Source: Apostichopus californicus (lineage: Eukaryota; Echinodermata; Holothuroidea; Aspidochirotida; Stichopodidae). From it: DNA of 24,264 bases. Each line of letters starts with the position of its first letter. Positions within the stretch are counted from its first letter, which is position 1. The notes under the pieces were generated by a model. The model made no database searches and was not told the DNA's origin. It worked only from the letters and a program-made list of their open reading frames with translations. The stretch spans positions 24,285 through 48,548 of the forward strand of contig JAIPMN010005695.1 in NCBI GenBank assembly GCA_020650975.1. Direction: 5' to 3'. The position numbers and the translations under genes were made by a program. Positions 10,601 through 19,450 of the stretch are shown in pieces.

Positions 10601-10862
10601 CTGGTGATTAAAAAAAAAATCGCATTTGCTGATGCAAACTTCCGACACTTTTTCAAATTTACATTGTCACGAAACTAATGAAAACCTTGAAAATGACAAG
10701 TTAGAGTAGAGCTCTACATTATGATGAAATGTTTAAAGATATTTTATATTTTCTTACAAACTTTTAAAAGTTGATCAGATTACGAAACTTTGGATATTAT
10801 GAAACAACATCGTTTGGCAAAACTCTGTTTCTAAACTACCACACACTGAATAGCGTGTACTA

Positions 10863-11045
10863 TTATACAAACAATGAATGGTTATGAGTGCAATAGTGCA
10901 AATATTTCATGAGTTGAAAGATGGAATGTTCCATTCAACGAGGCGCAGCCGAGTTGAATGGAACAAATTACATCTTTCAACGAATGAAATATTTTCACTA
11001 TTGCACGAATGGAAACCATTCATTATTTGTTTTATACAACATAAT
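10863..11045. repeat. long imperfect inverted repeat (MITE-like)
   Basis: Two arms of roughly 80-90 bases mirror each other around a compact tip, CATTCAACgaGGCgcaGCCgaGTTGAATG, centred at about 10946. Paired blocks include tatacaaacaatgaatgg with ccattcattatttg, gtgcaatagtg with cactattgcac, atttcat with atgaaat, and gttgaaagatg with catctttcaac. The ends read ttatacaa and tttatacaaca. A further tgttgtataaa at about 11241-11251 could mark a second end, making a longer element. No coding capacity; probably a palindromic non-autonomous DNA element. Confidence 0.75.
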
Positions 11046-11535
11046 ATATTATAAAGATGGTTAAAATGCACTCATGCAACAGATTGTTTTGAACAGACAG
11101 GTTTCTCTGCTCTCTTACCATAGAAAAAAGTGCTACCAAAAAAGTATAACGCATGGTTCTATTTCATAGAGTGCAATAGAGCGGATTTTGCATGCAATCG
11201 ACAAGCAATTGACCAATCAAATGGCCGGAATATAATTAGGTGTTGTATAAACGCATATATAACAACTGCAGTGCAGTGGTATTATGTTGTGCTGTGACCT
11301 ACTTATAAGACTACGGTACACCTGCTGTGCGTTTGGGTTACGAATATCTTGGCATGCTTCCAGAAAAGTTTCTCACAGGTGCATGTTAGACTAAACCACT
11401 GCTGCCATGTGTACATGTAAGAATCGGTACAAATGTCAACTCATGTAAGTTTGCTCTGCGGTCTTTCGTTGCGTCCGAGATCGCCGATACTTAACACTTA
11501 GCTCAGAGAAGTTGTATAGAAATTAAAATATGTGT
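11046..11535. other. flank of the inverted repeat, no gene seen
   Basis: Contains the tgttgtataaa word near 11241-11251 that inverts ttatacaaca near 11031-11040. Apart from this I see no coding or structural feature. Confidence 0.4.
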
Positions 11536-11640
11536 GATATTTATTCATTTATTTAACATTAAGGGTAAACTCTGTTGGCGTAAAGCTAATCCCTGGCCCG
11601 AGGCCCTGAAATACAACAGCTAAAAGTAGAATAAAAATAA
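11536..11640 (-). mobile_element. 3' tail of a non-LTR retrotransposon (LINE)
   Basis: Read on the minus strand, a short open stretch ending SGQGLALRQQSLPLMLNK is followed by TGA and AAATAAATGAATAAATA. This resembles the common CR1/L2-type LINE ending, where a few short AT-rich tail units follow the last codons or 3' UTR. It is truncated: no reverse transcriptase is visible upstream. The strand agrees with the other LINE pieces in the window. The call rests on pattern recognition only. Confidence 0.4.
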
Positions 11641-12122
11641 TCATAATAAGAACAATAAGAATACAAACGTGAATAAAAAGATGGCAATGGATAGCTGAAT
11701 CATCGAACAAATGAAACATCGAGGAAGAAAGAAAAGAAAATCGTTAGAACTGATGTCAAACTCATACGAAAGAAAACACTTACTCAGTTTGCGTTAACAT
11801 ACCAACAAAAAATGTTCATGTAAAATTTTACTTTGGTTTTACCCCTAGTCTTTATCTTTTTTTTTTCTTTTTCACAAAATCACAGTAAGTGTTTTGGTTA
11901 TGGTTACAACTTAACATGAATTTTAACATGTGCTAGCCTCAGACATTTCTAGATTTAGAGTTAATTTCTTGGTCTCCTTTACAGGTCCTTGTTAAAGATA
12001 ATATTTAATTTTACGTACTAAATGCTCTGATAGAAATCTTATGTAACAATAAAATAATGTTCCTGTGTGTCGTATTTCTCTTTACTTTATAAACTTATAA
12101 ACTTTATCAACAGTGCATGTGT
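11641..12122. other. non-coding stretch beside the hAT remnant
   Basis: AT-rich DNA with short T runs near 11856-11866. No terminal inverted repeat or target-site duplication of the neighbouring hAT element could be identified here. Confidence 0.4.
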
Positions 12123-12296
12123 TCAAGTTGAGAGATTTTTTGCTAAACACGTAAACATTCTAACTTTTTCTGGCTGAAGCCTACTTCTGTTTGCGGTAAC
12201 AATGTCCCCAGCTGTACTAAAGAGTCGCTCAGATGAAGAACTGGATCCACAAATGCACAAATATTTCTTTGCCAAAAGAGCAAGCCAAGGCAACTT

Positions 12297-12378
12297 GACT
12301 GCCTCTCCCTTCCACCACTCCAGTGGGTCCACCCCCCGACTGGCTCTCCCTTCCACCACTCCAGTGGGTCGGTTTCCC
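12297..12378 (-). repeat. 41-base tandem duplication that shifts the hAT frame
   Basis: The segment starting gact(g/c) ctctcccttccacc occurs at 12297-12337 and again at 12338-12378, offset 41 bases. In the transposase it repeats the DPLEWWKGE motif that leads into the dimerisation domain. Since 41 is not a multiple of three, the downstream domain is put in another frame. This is a clear post-insertion inactivating change. Confidence 0.9.
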
Positions 12379-13064
12379 ATTGAATCGAATCGGTGGCAAG
12401 ATATGTCCCAATCTCTTTCTTGATTTTCTGCTCATTGGTGAGTTCCGCAGATTGGCCACCAACACCAACAACTTGCCCCCGCTTTTTCGCCTTTTGCAGC
12501 AGATCTGCAAACTTTCTTTTTCCTTGAACGTGATTACATTCCCCTTCACTGGTTTCCTCTGAAACTTCACTAAGAATAAAAGGGTTCTTGGCTTTCTTTT
12601 CCATATTACTTCTACATTCTGCAATAACACAGTTCTTTGTGTTTAGTAGTTCATCGTCATAGAGGTAATCAATTTTGTACAGCGGGTCTAGAAAACATGC
12701 TATTTTCAATAATGTGACAAAGTCTTTCCCTTCCCAGCGAGACCTGAAGTCCTCTAACATTCGTCGTTTCATATCTTTTGTTAGCTGTGTGTCCCCTTCC
12801 TTTGCAGCAAAAATCTGTTTCAAAGAGTGCCAGTGTGGGAATGACTGAACTAATGGTTACATGATTTTCCCCAGAAATCATGTCTGTAAACTTGGAGACC
12901 TGCTCTAGTTCGCTGCAAATACTTGTTAGGACATCTTTGTCCTACCATGTTGGTAAGAGGTGGCTGGTCTTGGGGTCCATGGCCAGCACCGTTCTAACTG
13001 CCTCGTCATGGTCCAACAACCTTTTAACCATATCGTACCGGGACCCCCAGGGTGTTATACTTTC

Positions 13065-13766
13065 CTGTGAAGACCAAAAAATAAAGGGAAATATAATTCA
13101 GATTGCGATTTTCGATTATTAATATCATTTTGTAATTTCTTTAAACATACTGCCTTCTTGAAGTGTCAATTGAAAACCCAGGTTATGAATGAATGCCTGC
13201 ATATCTGATCCGTTTTCAAATTGAATTGTTAAAAATCATATCTTTTGATTTGTTGGAATGAAACGGCTATGGCTTAGAGATCAACTTGAAAGTTATTTTC
13301 GTGATAACATGGAACAGTATGATTGAAAAGTATATATTGTGGGAATAAAACAAAAAAGATTCCAAATTCCGAAACATTATATTATTTGGTAATAGTACAT
13401 TTAAAGATGTGCATATTACTGGCCTGCTATAGATAAATCTAAATGTATAAGTATAATTAAATGTTTCTGACTAAATATCAACAACTGCCATTGAAGTGAC
13501 CCCATTTCTGCCAGGCTTATTTTTAACAGGGTCAAGTTATTTCATTGACCTCAAATACAGATGGTCTAAATTGCCCTTCCATTTTTTGTAGCAAGAGAAA
13601 TATGTTTTTTATTTTTCACGTTTCAGATAAGGAGAATACAAACAAATTCACACTACTTTATTAAATTGAAAAGTTGTTAACATGTTTCAAAATAGCTTAT
13701 CATCCTAACCCAAATATTTTTTATCTTGCATAAATATGATTCTAAAAAGAAAATTGATATACAAAC
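13065..13766 (-). other. intron-like interruption of the hAT transposase (702 bases)
   Basis: The conserved stretch reads ...GLKLQSLKT up to 13767 and resumes TPWGSRYDM from 13064. Both sides join in phase 0. The gap starts GTTTGT and ends TTTTTTGGTCTTCACAG, matching GT/AG intron borders with a pyrimidine tract. It contains no coding sequence. Either this hAT family carries an intron here or another element inserted at a splice-like site. Confidence 0.6.
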
Positions 13767-14754
13767 CGTTTTAAGTGACTGCAACTTCAGGCCCAGTTCT
13801 TCCTAAAATTTTGTGAGTTCCCTGCGCTTCTGCCAGCTATGAGAGAAGTGGCTTACTATGCTTTTGCACACCCCAACAGCTCTGGTCACCCTGTTATCAT
13901 CCTTCCATCGTTTGGTCACGGCAAGGTTTAAATTGTGTCCAAAACATCATACATGGTTAACCCCTAGGCTGGTGACAGCGTTGACAATGTTCCCTGCATT
14001 GTCGGTGGTTATAGCGACAAGCTTTGTGATGGGGAGATCCCAGTCGCTCAAAACCTCCTTAAAAACTTTGGCGAGATTGAGTGCTATATGGTCCTGTGGA
14101 ACGAATATTGTCTCTGAACACTGTGACTGAAGTTTCTAATTCGAGTCAATGTAGTGAGCTGTTTGGCTCATGTATGGCTCCATTCTTCTGCTGGACCATA
14201 GATAGCTCATTGCAGAAAAAGTCCAATTCTTTCCCTGTTCCTCTTTAACAGCCTCTTTCGTTTTATTGTAAAGTTTGGGAATCGCCGTCTGGGTTAAATA
14301 CTTTCGGCCAGGTAGTTTGTATCGCGGGTCAAATGCACAGATCATCTCCTTGATCCCTCACTTCTCTACGTTGTATATTCGGAAGTTAATCCTTTGCCAG
14401 ACAATAAGTTCATTTTTTCCGTTAGCAGTTTCCATTTCGCATATTCTCGCTTGTATTTGTTGAAAGATGTAATTGGTGCTTGTTGCAGTTCCATTGTTTT
14501 GCTGTAGGCCTACTTTGTTTTGACTGGGCTGCTTTCTTTGCCCCTGCCCATGTCTTCACCTTTTCAAACTCTTTTGGGTGACAACTCTCTAAGTGGCGAA
14601 TGAAACAAGTTCGATGTGATGCCCCCTTAGCCCAGGACTGAACTTTGCACACTGTGCAGGTGACATGCTCTACATTTTCTGCTTTTCCATCAGGTCCTTT
14701 CTTGTGTCCAAAATAAGTCCAAACTGCTGATTTGTTTTTAGCGTCCAGCAGCAA

Positions 14755-14990
14755 CTCACACTCTGAACTTCCCCCTCCACTTCCCCACTTATATCCCTAT
14801 CCAAAACTTGTGTGTGTGTATGTATTTTAGATCCTCCTGCAAGCAGGAACTCGCAGAGAAACCATCATTGGCTTATTAAAGCCGCAAGCTGACCAAAGTC
14901 AGTCTCTTAGATTCATATTTAACTTCCATGATTATGAAGTGTCAATTGTCAACAACTCTGTAACTGGACGACATACTGTACATTAATCTT
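14755..14990. other. non-coding spacer
   Basis: No coding signal, and no terminal inverted repeat of the hAT element was recognised at its 5' side. Confidence 0.35.
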
Positions 14991-15056
14991 GGAGTGACTC
15001 GAACTCGGGACCTTATGATTGAAAGGCACCGGCTTTAACCACTGAGCTAACACTCC
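14991..15056 (-). other. tRNA-derived sequence (tRNA pseudogene or SINE head)
   Basis: The minus strand begins GGAGTG and ends CACTCC, which can pair as an acceptor stem. In between are TAGCTCAGTGGTTA, matching the A-box/D-arm of tRNA genes, and GAGTTCGAGTC, matching the B-box/T-arm. At 66 bases it is about seven short of a tRNA: the T-stem cannot form fully, and the anticodon arm (CCTT...AAGG) has an eight-base loop. No anticodon can be assigned. A tRNA-derived retroposon or decayed tRNA fits best. Confidence 0.65.
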
Positions 15057-16417
15057 ACATAGCTAACACTTTAAGGTATAAAAAAACTGTTTGGGTTGAA
15101 ATGCTATAAATATTCATATCATGCACTGGAAACTTTCCACTGATCTGTGCGGTGCATGCAATGTGATATGAATGAACTTGATACACTGGGTGCAACGTAC
15201 TGCACTGTGTGTACCCGTACCGTAACCTAGGCTACAATAATATATACAGACCCGGGAGAAGATAGATTTCAGCTGGATAAAATCCCTGCGAATATGGCTC
15301 AAAATTATATCATGATAATTATTATATCAAAATGACGTGAAATACATGTGGTAAGTTTTAATACATGGGGAACCTTCACAATCATTGTATCAAGGAAGAA
15401 TAAATAACGAAAATTTCAGAATAACTCTGAGGTCCCGCAACGTGCTATGCCCAAGTAACGTTACATATTTGGTGTAGCCTACTGTAGGTCCAAATTACTA
15501 CGTGAGAAGTTGATTCGTTAAATTATAGGCCTAGGCCAGTACGTAAATTGATAAGTATGTTTATCAATGCGTTTTCTTTTCTTTATTTCAAATAACAACA
15601 CATAGTTATTTTTTATTATGTCTGGGATTCCCGGCAATGATACCGAAACAAATGTAATAACCGGTTTTTTTACCACACTCGGTAGTATCTAAACATTGCA
15701 CTGTGATCAGGACTAGTCAATACCGGGATTCACTTGACTACCGGGATCCCGCACGACACTATTGACCACTAGTGAACCCAAATGACCTTTGACCTCCACG
15801 TAAAACAACAGGCTTCTTGTACTTATTGTGTCACAACTGCATACTAAAAATGACACTGGTGATATCGTGTTTTCAAGCAAGGTGTCCACACACAATTTAC
15901 ACACATGCACAAACACAGACTCATCCGCCTGCATGACTACAAAGGCTACGATTTCATCGAAACCAAAAATGAAACTTGATTCCTACAGATGAATTTGTCT
16001 GAAACATAAATTTCCTCTAGCAATATAAACCTGATTGATAGGGCCATACTTTTCCTTGAATTTCCAGTTATTTTGAGCTATATAAGACGTGTTCGAAATC
16101 AAAGTTTCAGAGAAATATTAAAACATTCTTCTTTCAGATAGGTAGCTTTTCAACTCTTCCAACCAAGATGAAAATGCACCAGTTCAGACGTTTCCCAGAC
16201 AATGCGGCTGTGAACGATTGATGTGTCACAAAATCGGAGCCCACGACTAATTGCCGGGATGTGTTCCTGCCCTGAGCCTTCCATGAAAATTAATAGCAAT
16301 AAATTAGGCTGGAGTCTGGGATGCTTGAAGTAATGCCTGCATTCTATTTACAAGTGAACTTGAGGAAAAAAATGTTTTATAAAGAACATTTCTTTATGGG
16401 TTTTTTTTTCTTCTCAG
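15057..16417. other. non-coding stretch, no gene seen
   Basis: No recognisable coding exon or element. There are short T-rich runs near 15608-15616 and 15664-15671, and imperfect inverted words such as accgggatt/ccgggatcc near 15721-15750. An open frame at 15713-15934 on the minus strand has no family features. Confidence 0.4.
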
Positions 16418-16602
16418 ATATAAATCTTCTTTGCAAAACAGCTCAGAAAGTGTACCGTCTTAACATTAATCAGGAATTACCTAAAAATAGAAGCGAGATT
16501 TGTATGTTTGTTGCTGAATCCCATTTTGAAAGTATGGAGTCTGCTAAAAAATTATGTAAAGTAGAGTGTGACTGGTTGATTGAGTCATGTGACCTTTTCT
16601 AG
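16418..16602 (+). CDS. possible plus-strand exon, BRCT-like (tentative)
   Basis: A strong acceptor (T9 run then CTTCTCAG) precedes an open segment encoding INLLCKTAQKVYRLN, then RSEICMFVAESHFESM and KKLCKVECDWLIESC. The layout 'T/C-hydrophobic-VA ... AKKL... V..DWL..S' resembles the second half of a BRCT domain, whose conserved tryptophan sits in a W-x3-C/S motif. BRCT domains bind phosphopeptides in DNA-repair proteins. The frame stops at 16600. After two stops the same frame reopens as REGFFVECLHDGRRVNNKSH to about 16806, so an intron of about 54 bases or a decayed copy is possible. No other exons of such a gene were found, and the family call is weak. Confidence 0.3.
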
Positions 16603-16640
16603 CCTTTTTGAACCTGTACCACTAGCACATCCATCAACAG

Positions 16641-16806
16641 TCGGGAAGGTTTTTTTGTGGAATGCTTACATGATGGCAGACGAGTCAACAACAAGTCACA
16701 TGACCTGTATTTAACTATTAACTCAAAGATTGATCTCCTAAGGAAGGTGCAAGCCAGACTGATCCTCATGCCAGGTTTATTTCAAAAGATCAAGGAGGTA
16801 GAATAT
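16641..16806 (+). CDS. open coding-like segment after the BRCT-like exon
   Basis: In the same reading frame as the segment above, an open run encodes GFFVECLHDGRRVNNKSHDL and then SKIDLLRKVQARLILMPG, ending at TGA 16807-16809. CATCAACAG just before it could be an acceptor. The composition is protein-like, but I recognise no family. It may be the next exon of the same gene, or part of one pseudogene. Confidence 0.25.
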
Positions 16807-16809
16807 TGA

Positions 16810-18570
16810 ACAGCCCTCCGAGAAAGTCAAAGCATGCGGTAAGCTTTATAGGCCTAATTATGCTCAATGGAGAACTACCACATAGGCCTGAATATAAAAG
16901 GATGGGAGAAGCCCTCCCCACCCCACCCCCTCCCCGGGACCCTAACCCATTGTTATTCAGCAAAATTGGCACCATTTACACATTGAAATATATCCAAACT
17001 CAATTCAATGCCTTCCTGATAGCCCACGAGAAACCAGAGTGATCGAGAACCCTCACAGTGGTTACTTTGCCAAATTGAAACCATCATTCAATAACTTAGC
17101 CAAATTTGAAAGAAATTGTTAAACCTACAGTAAATATATTTATGTTACACACCAGACAAGAACTGTGTCACAAAACTGTGTCACAAAAATAAAGGTTGTT
17201 TTTATGTCAAAAATGTCAACATTAGCCCAACTTTGAATAAATTAGTCCATTTGATAAAATAGTTTGTTAGGGATACAGGGCACAACATAAGGCCTTTACA
17301 AGACCATGTTCCTGGGTTAGTACTGAACTTAGAATAAAGGGGATGGAGGGGGGGGGGGGGATTGGGATAGACCAAATTGTGTCAGAAGACAGACGGAGAA
17401 GGGTCTGATGGTTGTAAAAGGAGAGACGGTGAGAAGCAATATCCGGTACGAGTCTCTAGAGAGTCCTACTCCAGGTCTAGAAAGTGTAAGGTTAATATGA
17501 TTTCTATATCTGTCTCATCCTTTTTTGTCAGGAGAATATATTTTGTATTTAAGAGTTTTTGCATCTCCATCTCAATACTGTAGCTCCTACGACAATTAAT
17601 CAATTTCTATCAAAAACTTTTATCACCCTTTATCAAGAGAAAATCTCAGCCCATATAAAGACCAAATTAATATTATTATTTTTTTGGGCATTTACCTAAG
17701 TAAGAACATCAACTGAAGTGTACGTTTTGTAAACTCAAGAGATCGTGGGATCTGTCTCTCTCAATACTCTTAAGTGCATCTGGGTAAGCTGAACAAACAA
17801 TCGCAAACTTTGTATGTTTCTCCTTGAACTTTGATCGTTTACCGCAGAATCGGTTTAAATTAATAGTTTCATCCTGAGGTGATGAGGAGTGAGTGGTTCA
17901 TGCATGCTTCGATGGACTTCATTCGGCCAAATCGTGACATTATTAAGTATATCCACAGAGCTGAGCTATTGGACTATAAGAAATATTAGAAGCAAACATC
18001 AGTAATACCAGTTTTAATAGCAACCATGGTTACCATAGCAACAAGATGTACATGCATGGACATGGAAGTCTCGTTCAGTAGCCATCTACATCCAAATGTT
18101 CATTACAGCATTGATAACCTGAATTTAATAGTTTTCTGATCTTCAATACGAAACCAATTACAAAGTTCAATAGGTCAGGTAGATGGGAAAGTGCATGAGT
18201 AGAGTGCATGAATAGAGTGGAGACATGTAAGAGAAGAAACAAGTGACGATCAATTCATTTGACATCAATTTTGCTTTATCAGTAGCAGACTAGCGCAGTA
18301 TGACAATATACTGCATAGAACGGTTGAAGTTAACATTTTACTCATCCTTTGGAGAAAAAAAAACTCACATTTGGCTTCTACAGTGTTATAAGGTTTGTAT
18401 ATGGAGGAAATCAAATATCGATACCCAGATCTTCCCATATACAGTAGAGACCACCAGGAATATAAAAATGTTTTTAAACCATTTTACTGACTGCTACAGT
18501 TCTCAATGGTCAGCCATAGTAGTAAACTCTGGGAGTCTCAAGAAGTGGTACAGTACACTACTGGTTTTAC
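16810..18570. other. non-coding stretch with a G run
   Basis: Holds a run of 13 G at 17348-17360 and an imperfect duplication aactgtgtcacaaa at 17161-17188. There is also an agtgcatgagtag/agtgcatgaatag duplication near 18190-18218. Open frames at 16806-17042, 17377-17583 and 18300-18584 lack any recognisable protein pattern. Confidence 0.4.
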
Positions 18571-18632
18571 ATCACAGGCAATAAGTGTTGAAATTTTATG
18601 TATCACAGGCAATAAGTGTTGAAATTTTATGT
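18571..18632. repeat. 31-base tandem duplication, two copies
   Basis: The unit atcacaggcaataagtgttg plus eleven more bases occurs at 18571-18601 and 18602-18632, with almost no change. It is short and isolated. Confidence 0.88.
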
Positions 18633-18969
18633 ACCACATTTGAAGCCTCTGAATCTTTCCCCCTCTCATTTGAATACTATAGTTCTTGTGTAGACAACTA
18701 CTATACATCCTTACACAGTTTGTTTATATAGCAACTCGACCATTTGGTATAGCATTTTGCGATACTGGATACATTATTCACTGCATCATCAACAAAGAGA
18801 CTTGAGGGTATGAATGCCTACGGATCATGATTCGTTTGGAACCTCCTAACAGGGAATAATATATTCAGCATCCCATAGCTAAAATGCTATGCAAACTGGG
18901 CAAATTTGTTACACAAATTTTATGCACAGATGTGTTGCAGTTTTTAATACACTGAAATATACTATTACA

Positions 18970-19075
18970 TTTTTTTTTTTTCAATTCAATTTATTTTTAT
19001 TTTTATGAGAAACTATTTCATCAGCCTGAAAACTGCTACAGAGATGTTAACACTAAATTAATAATTACCTCAAGT
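18970..19075 (-). mobile_element. retroposed 3' end with A tail (LINE-like)
   Basis: On the minus strand, GCAGTTTTCAGGCTGATGAA leads to ATAAAAATAAAAATAAATTG and then 12 A (plus-strand T run 18970-18981). AATAAA followed by AATTGAATTG-type units and an A run is how several LINE families end. No coding sequence of the element remains. The next upstream exon of the host gene (19134) begins only about 60 bases away. Confidence 0.4.
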
Positions 19076-19133
19076 ATCAGTTTAGCATCTCACTTTAAGA
19101 CACGGGATTAACGAACGGATATAATGGGCTTAC

Positions 19134-19234
19134 CTTAACTTCACTCCTTCCTGGATCTGTACTGGTTTCAGCTGCACTGGCTGAGTCCCTGTTGAATTCA
19201 AACCAAAACAGCTCTCTTGGTCGTGACAGATAGT
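19134..19234 (-). CDS. internal exon of the unidentified minus-strand gene
   Basis: Bounded by the acceptor TTGTTTCCCTCAG and donor GTAAGC. It is 101 bases, phase 0 in and phase 2 out. It encodes TICHDQESCFGLNSTG then TQPVQLKPVQIQEGVKL. It contains two cysteines six residues apart, an N-x-S/T sequon, and a QLKPVQIQ strand-like stretch. The phase fits the upstream exon (22292-22390, ending ...WGYEK) and the downstream exon (5529-5707). That makes this the best-supported part of the gene model. The family is not recognised. Confidence 0.66.
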
Positions 19235-19285
19235 CTGAGGGAAACAACGAGAGAGCAATGAAAGTTTCTTTTCAAACTTAACAGA

Positions 19286-19450
19286 ATCTACAATTTCAAT
19301 TTCTTTATTCAAGTATAAATTAAAAAATTTATAAATAGGACACATAATAATGATACACAAAGACGTAAAATGTACAATCATGAAAGCATGACCAAAAATG
19401 AAATAGGATGGAGGATAAGAAGGTTTTTTTTTATTTTTTTAAATATATTT
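19286..19450 (-). mobile_element. 3' end of a LINE-like retrotransposon
   Basis: Read on the minus strand, AT-rich sequence ends TACTTGAATAAAGAAATTG followed by AAATTG. This is an AATAAA signal plus a short tandem tail, as seen in CR1/L2-type elements. T- and A-rich runs at 19423-19463 lie upstream within the element or its border. No reverse transcriptase motif is visible, so only the 3' UTR would remain. Confidence 0.35.

Larger units (their letters stand above)
12123..14754 (-). pseudogene. decayed hAT-superfamily transposase (ZBED-like)
   Basis: Read on the minus strand from 14754 to a TGA at 12123-12125, pieces of a hAT transposase appear in the right order. First is a BED zinc finger (CTVC ... 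HLESCH, about 14680-14580). Next is FDPRYKLPGRKYLTQTAIPK with LWSSRRMEPYMS (14340-14150). The catalytic-core block ITTDNAGNIVNAVTSLGV, then CFGHNLNLAV, follows at 14020-13900. After that come WGSRYDMVKRLLDHDEAV (about 13050-12990) and LTKDMKRRMLEDF. The C-terminal dimerisation domain has SSSSERLFSTAGDIV (about 12240-12190). Known hAT enzymes cut and paste DNA with a DDE active site in this fold. Stops interrupt it at several sites (after DSN, after NHV, after LTKF, after LPTW), with a frameshift near 12825 and another from a duplication at 12297. It cannot make an active protein. Confidence 0.92.
5708..19133 (-). other. large intron (about 13.4 kb) of the minus-strand gene
   Basis: Bounded in gene direction by the donor GTAAGC after 19134 and the acceptor GTGCAG before 5707. 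The two exons fit in phase, so no coding exon is required between them, though one of suitable length is not excluded. The intron carries the 127-base and 18-base tandem arrays, the purine tract, the decayed hAT element, hairpin elements, a tRNA-derived piece and LINE-type tails, nearly all oriented elements being on the same strand as the gene. Confidence 0.55.

Noticed and set aside
12202-12562. Plus-strand open frames in the 12.2-12.6 kb region
   Set aside because: They are antisense shadows of the hAT transposase dimerisation domain.
13858-14130. 90-residue plus-strand open frame
   Set aside because: The opposite strand encodes the conserved hAT catalytic-core block (TTDNAGNIV ... CFGHNLNLAV), so this frame is a shadow.
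10061-14754. One complete hAT element from 10061 to the transposase
   Set aside because: No matching inverted end (CGCCACTG type) or target-site duplication was found beyond 14754, so the pieces cannot be linked.
14991-15056. Functional tRNA gene
   Set aside because: T stem is incomplete, the anticodon loop has the wrong size, and the length is about seven bases short.
17377-17583. Plus-strand open frame with R/K-rich start
   Set aside because: Donor-like site and basic residues are present, but no acceptor or family pattern; likely chance.
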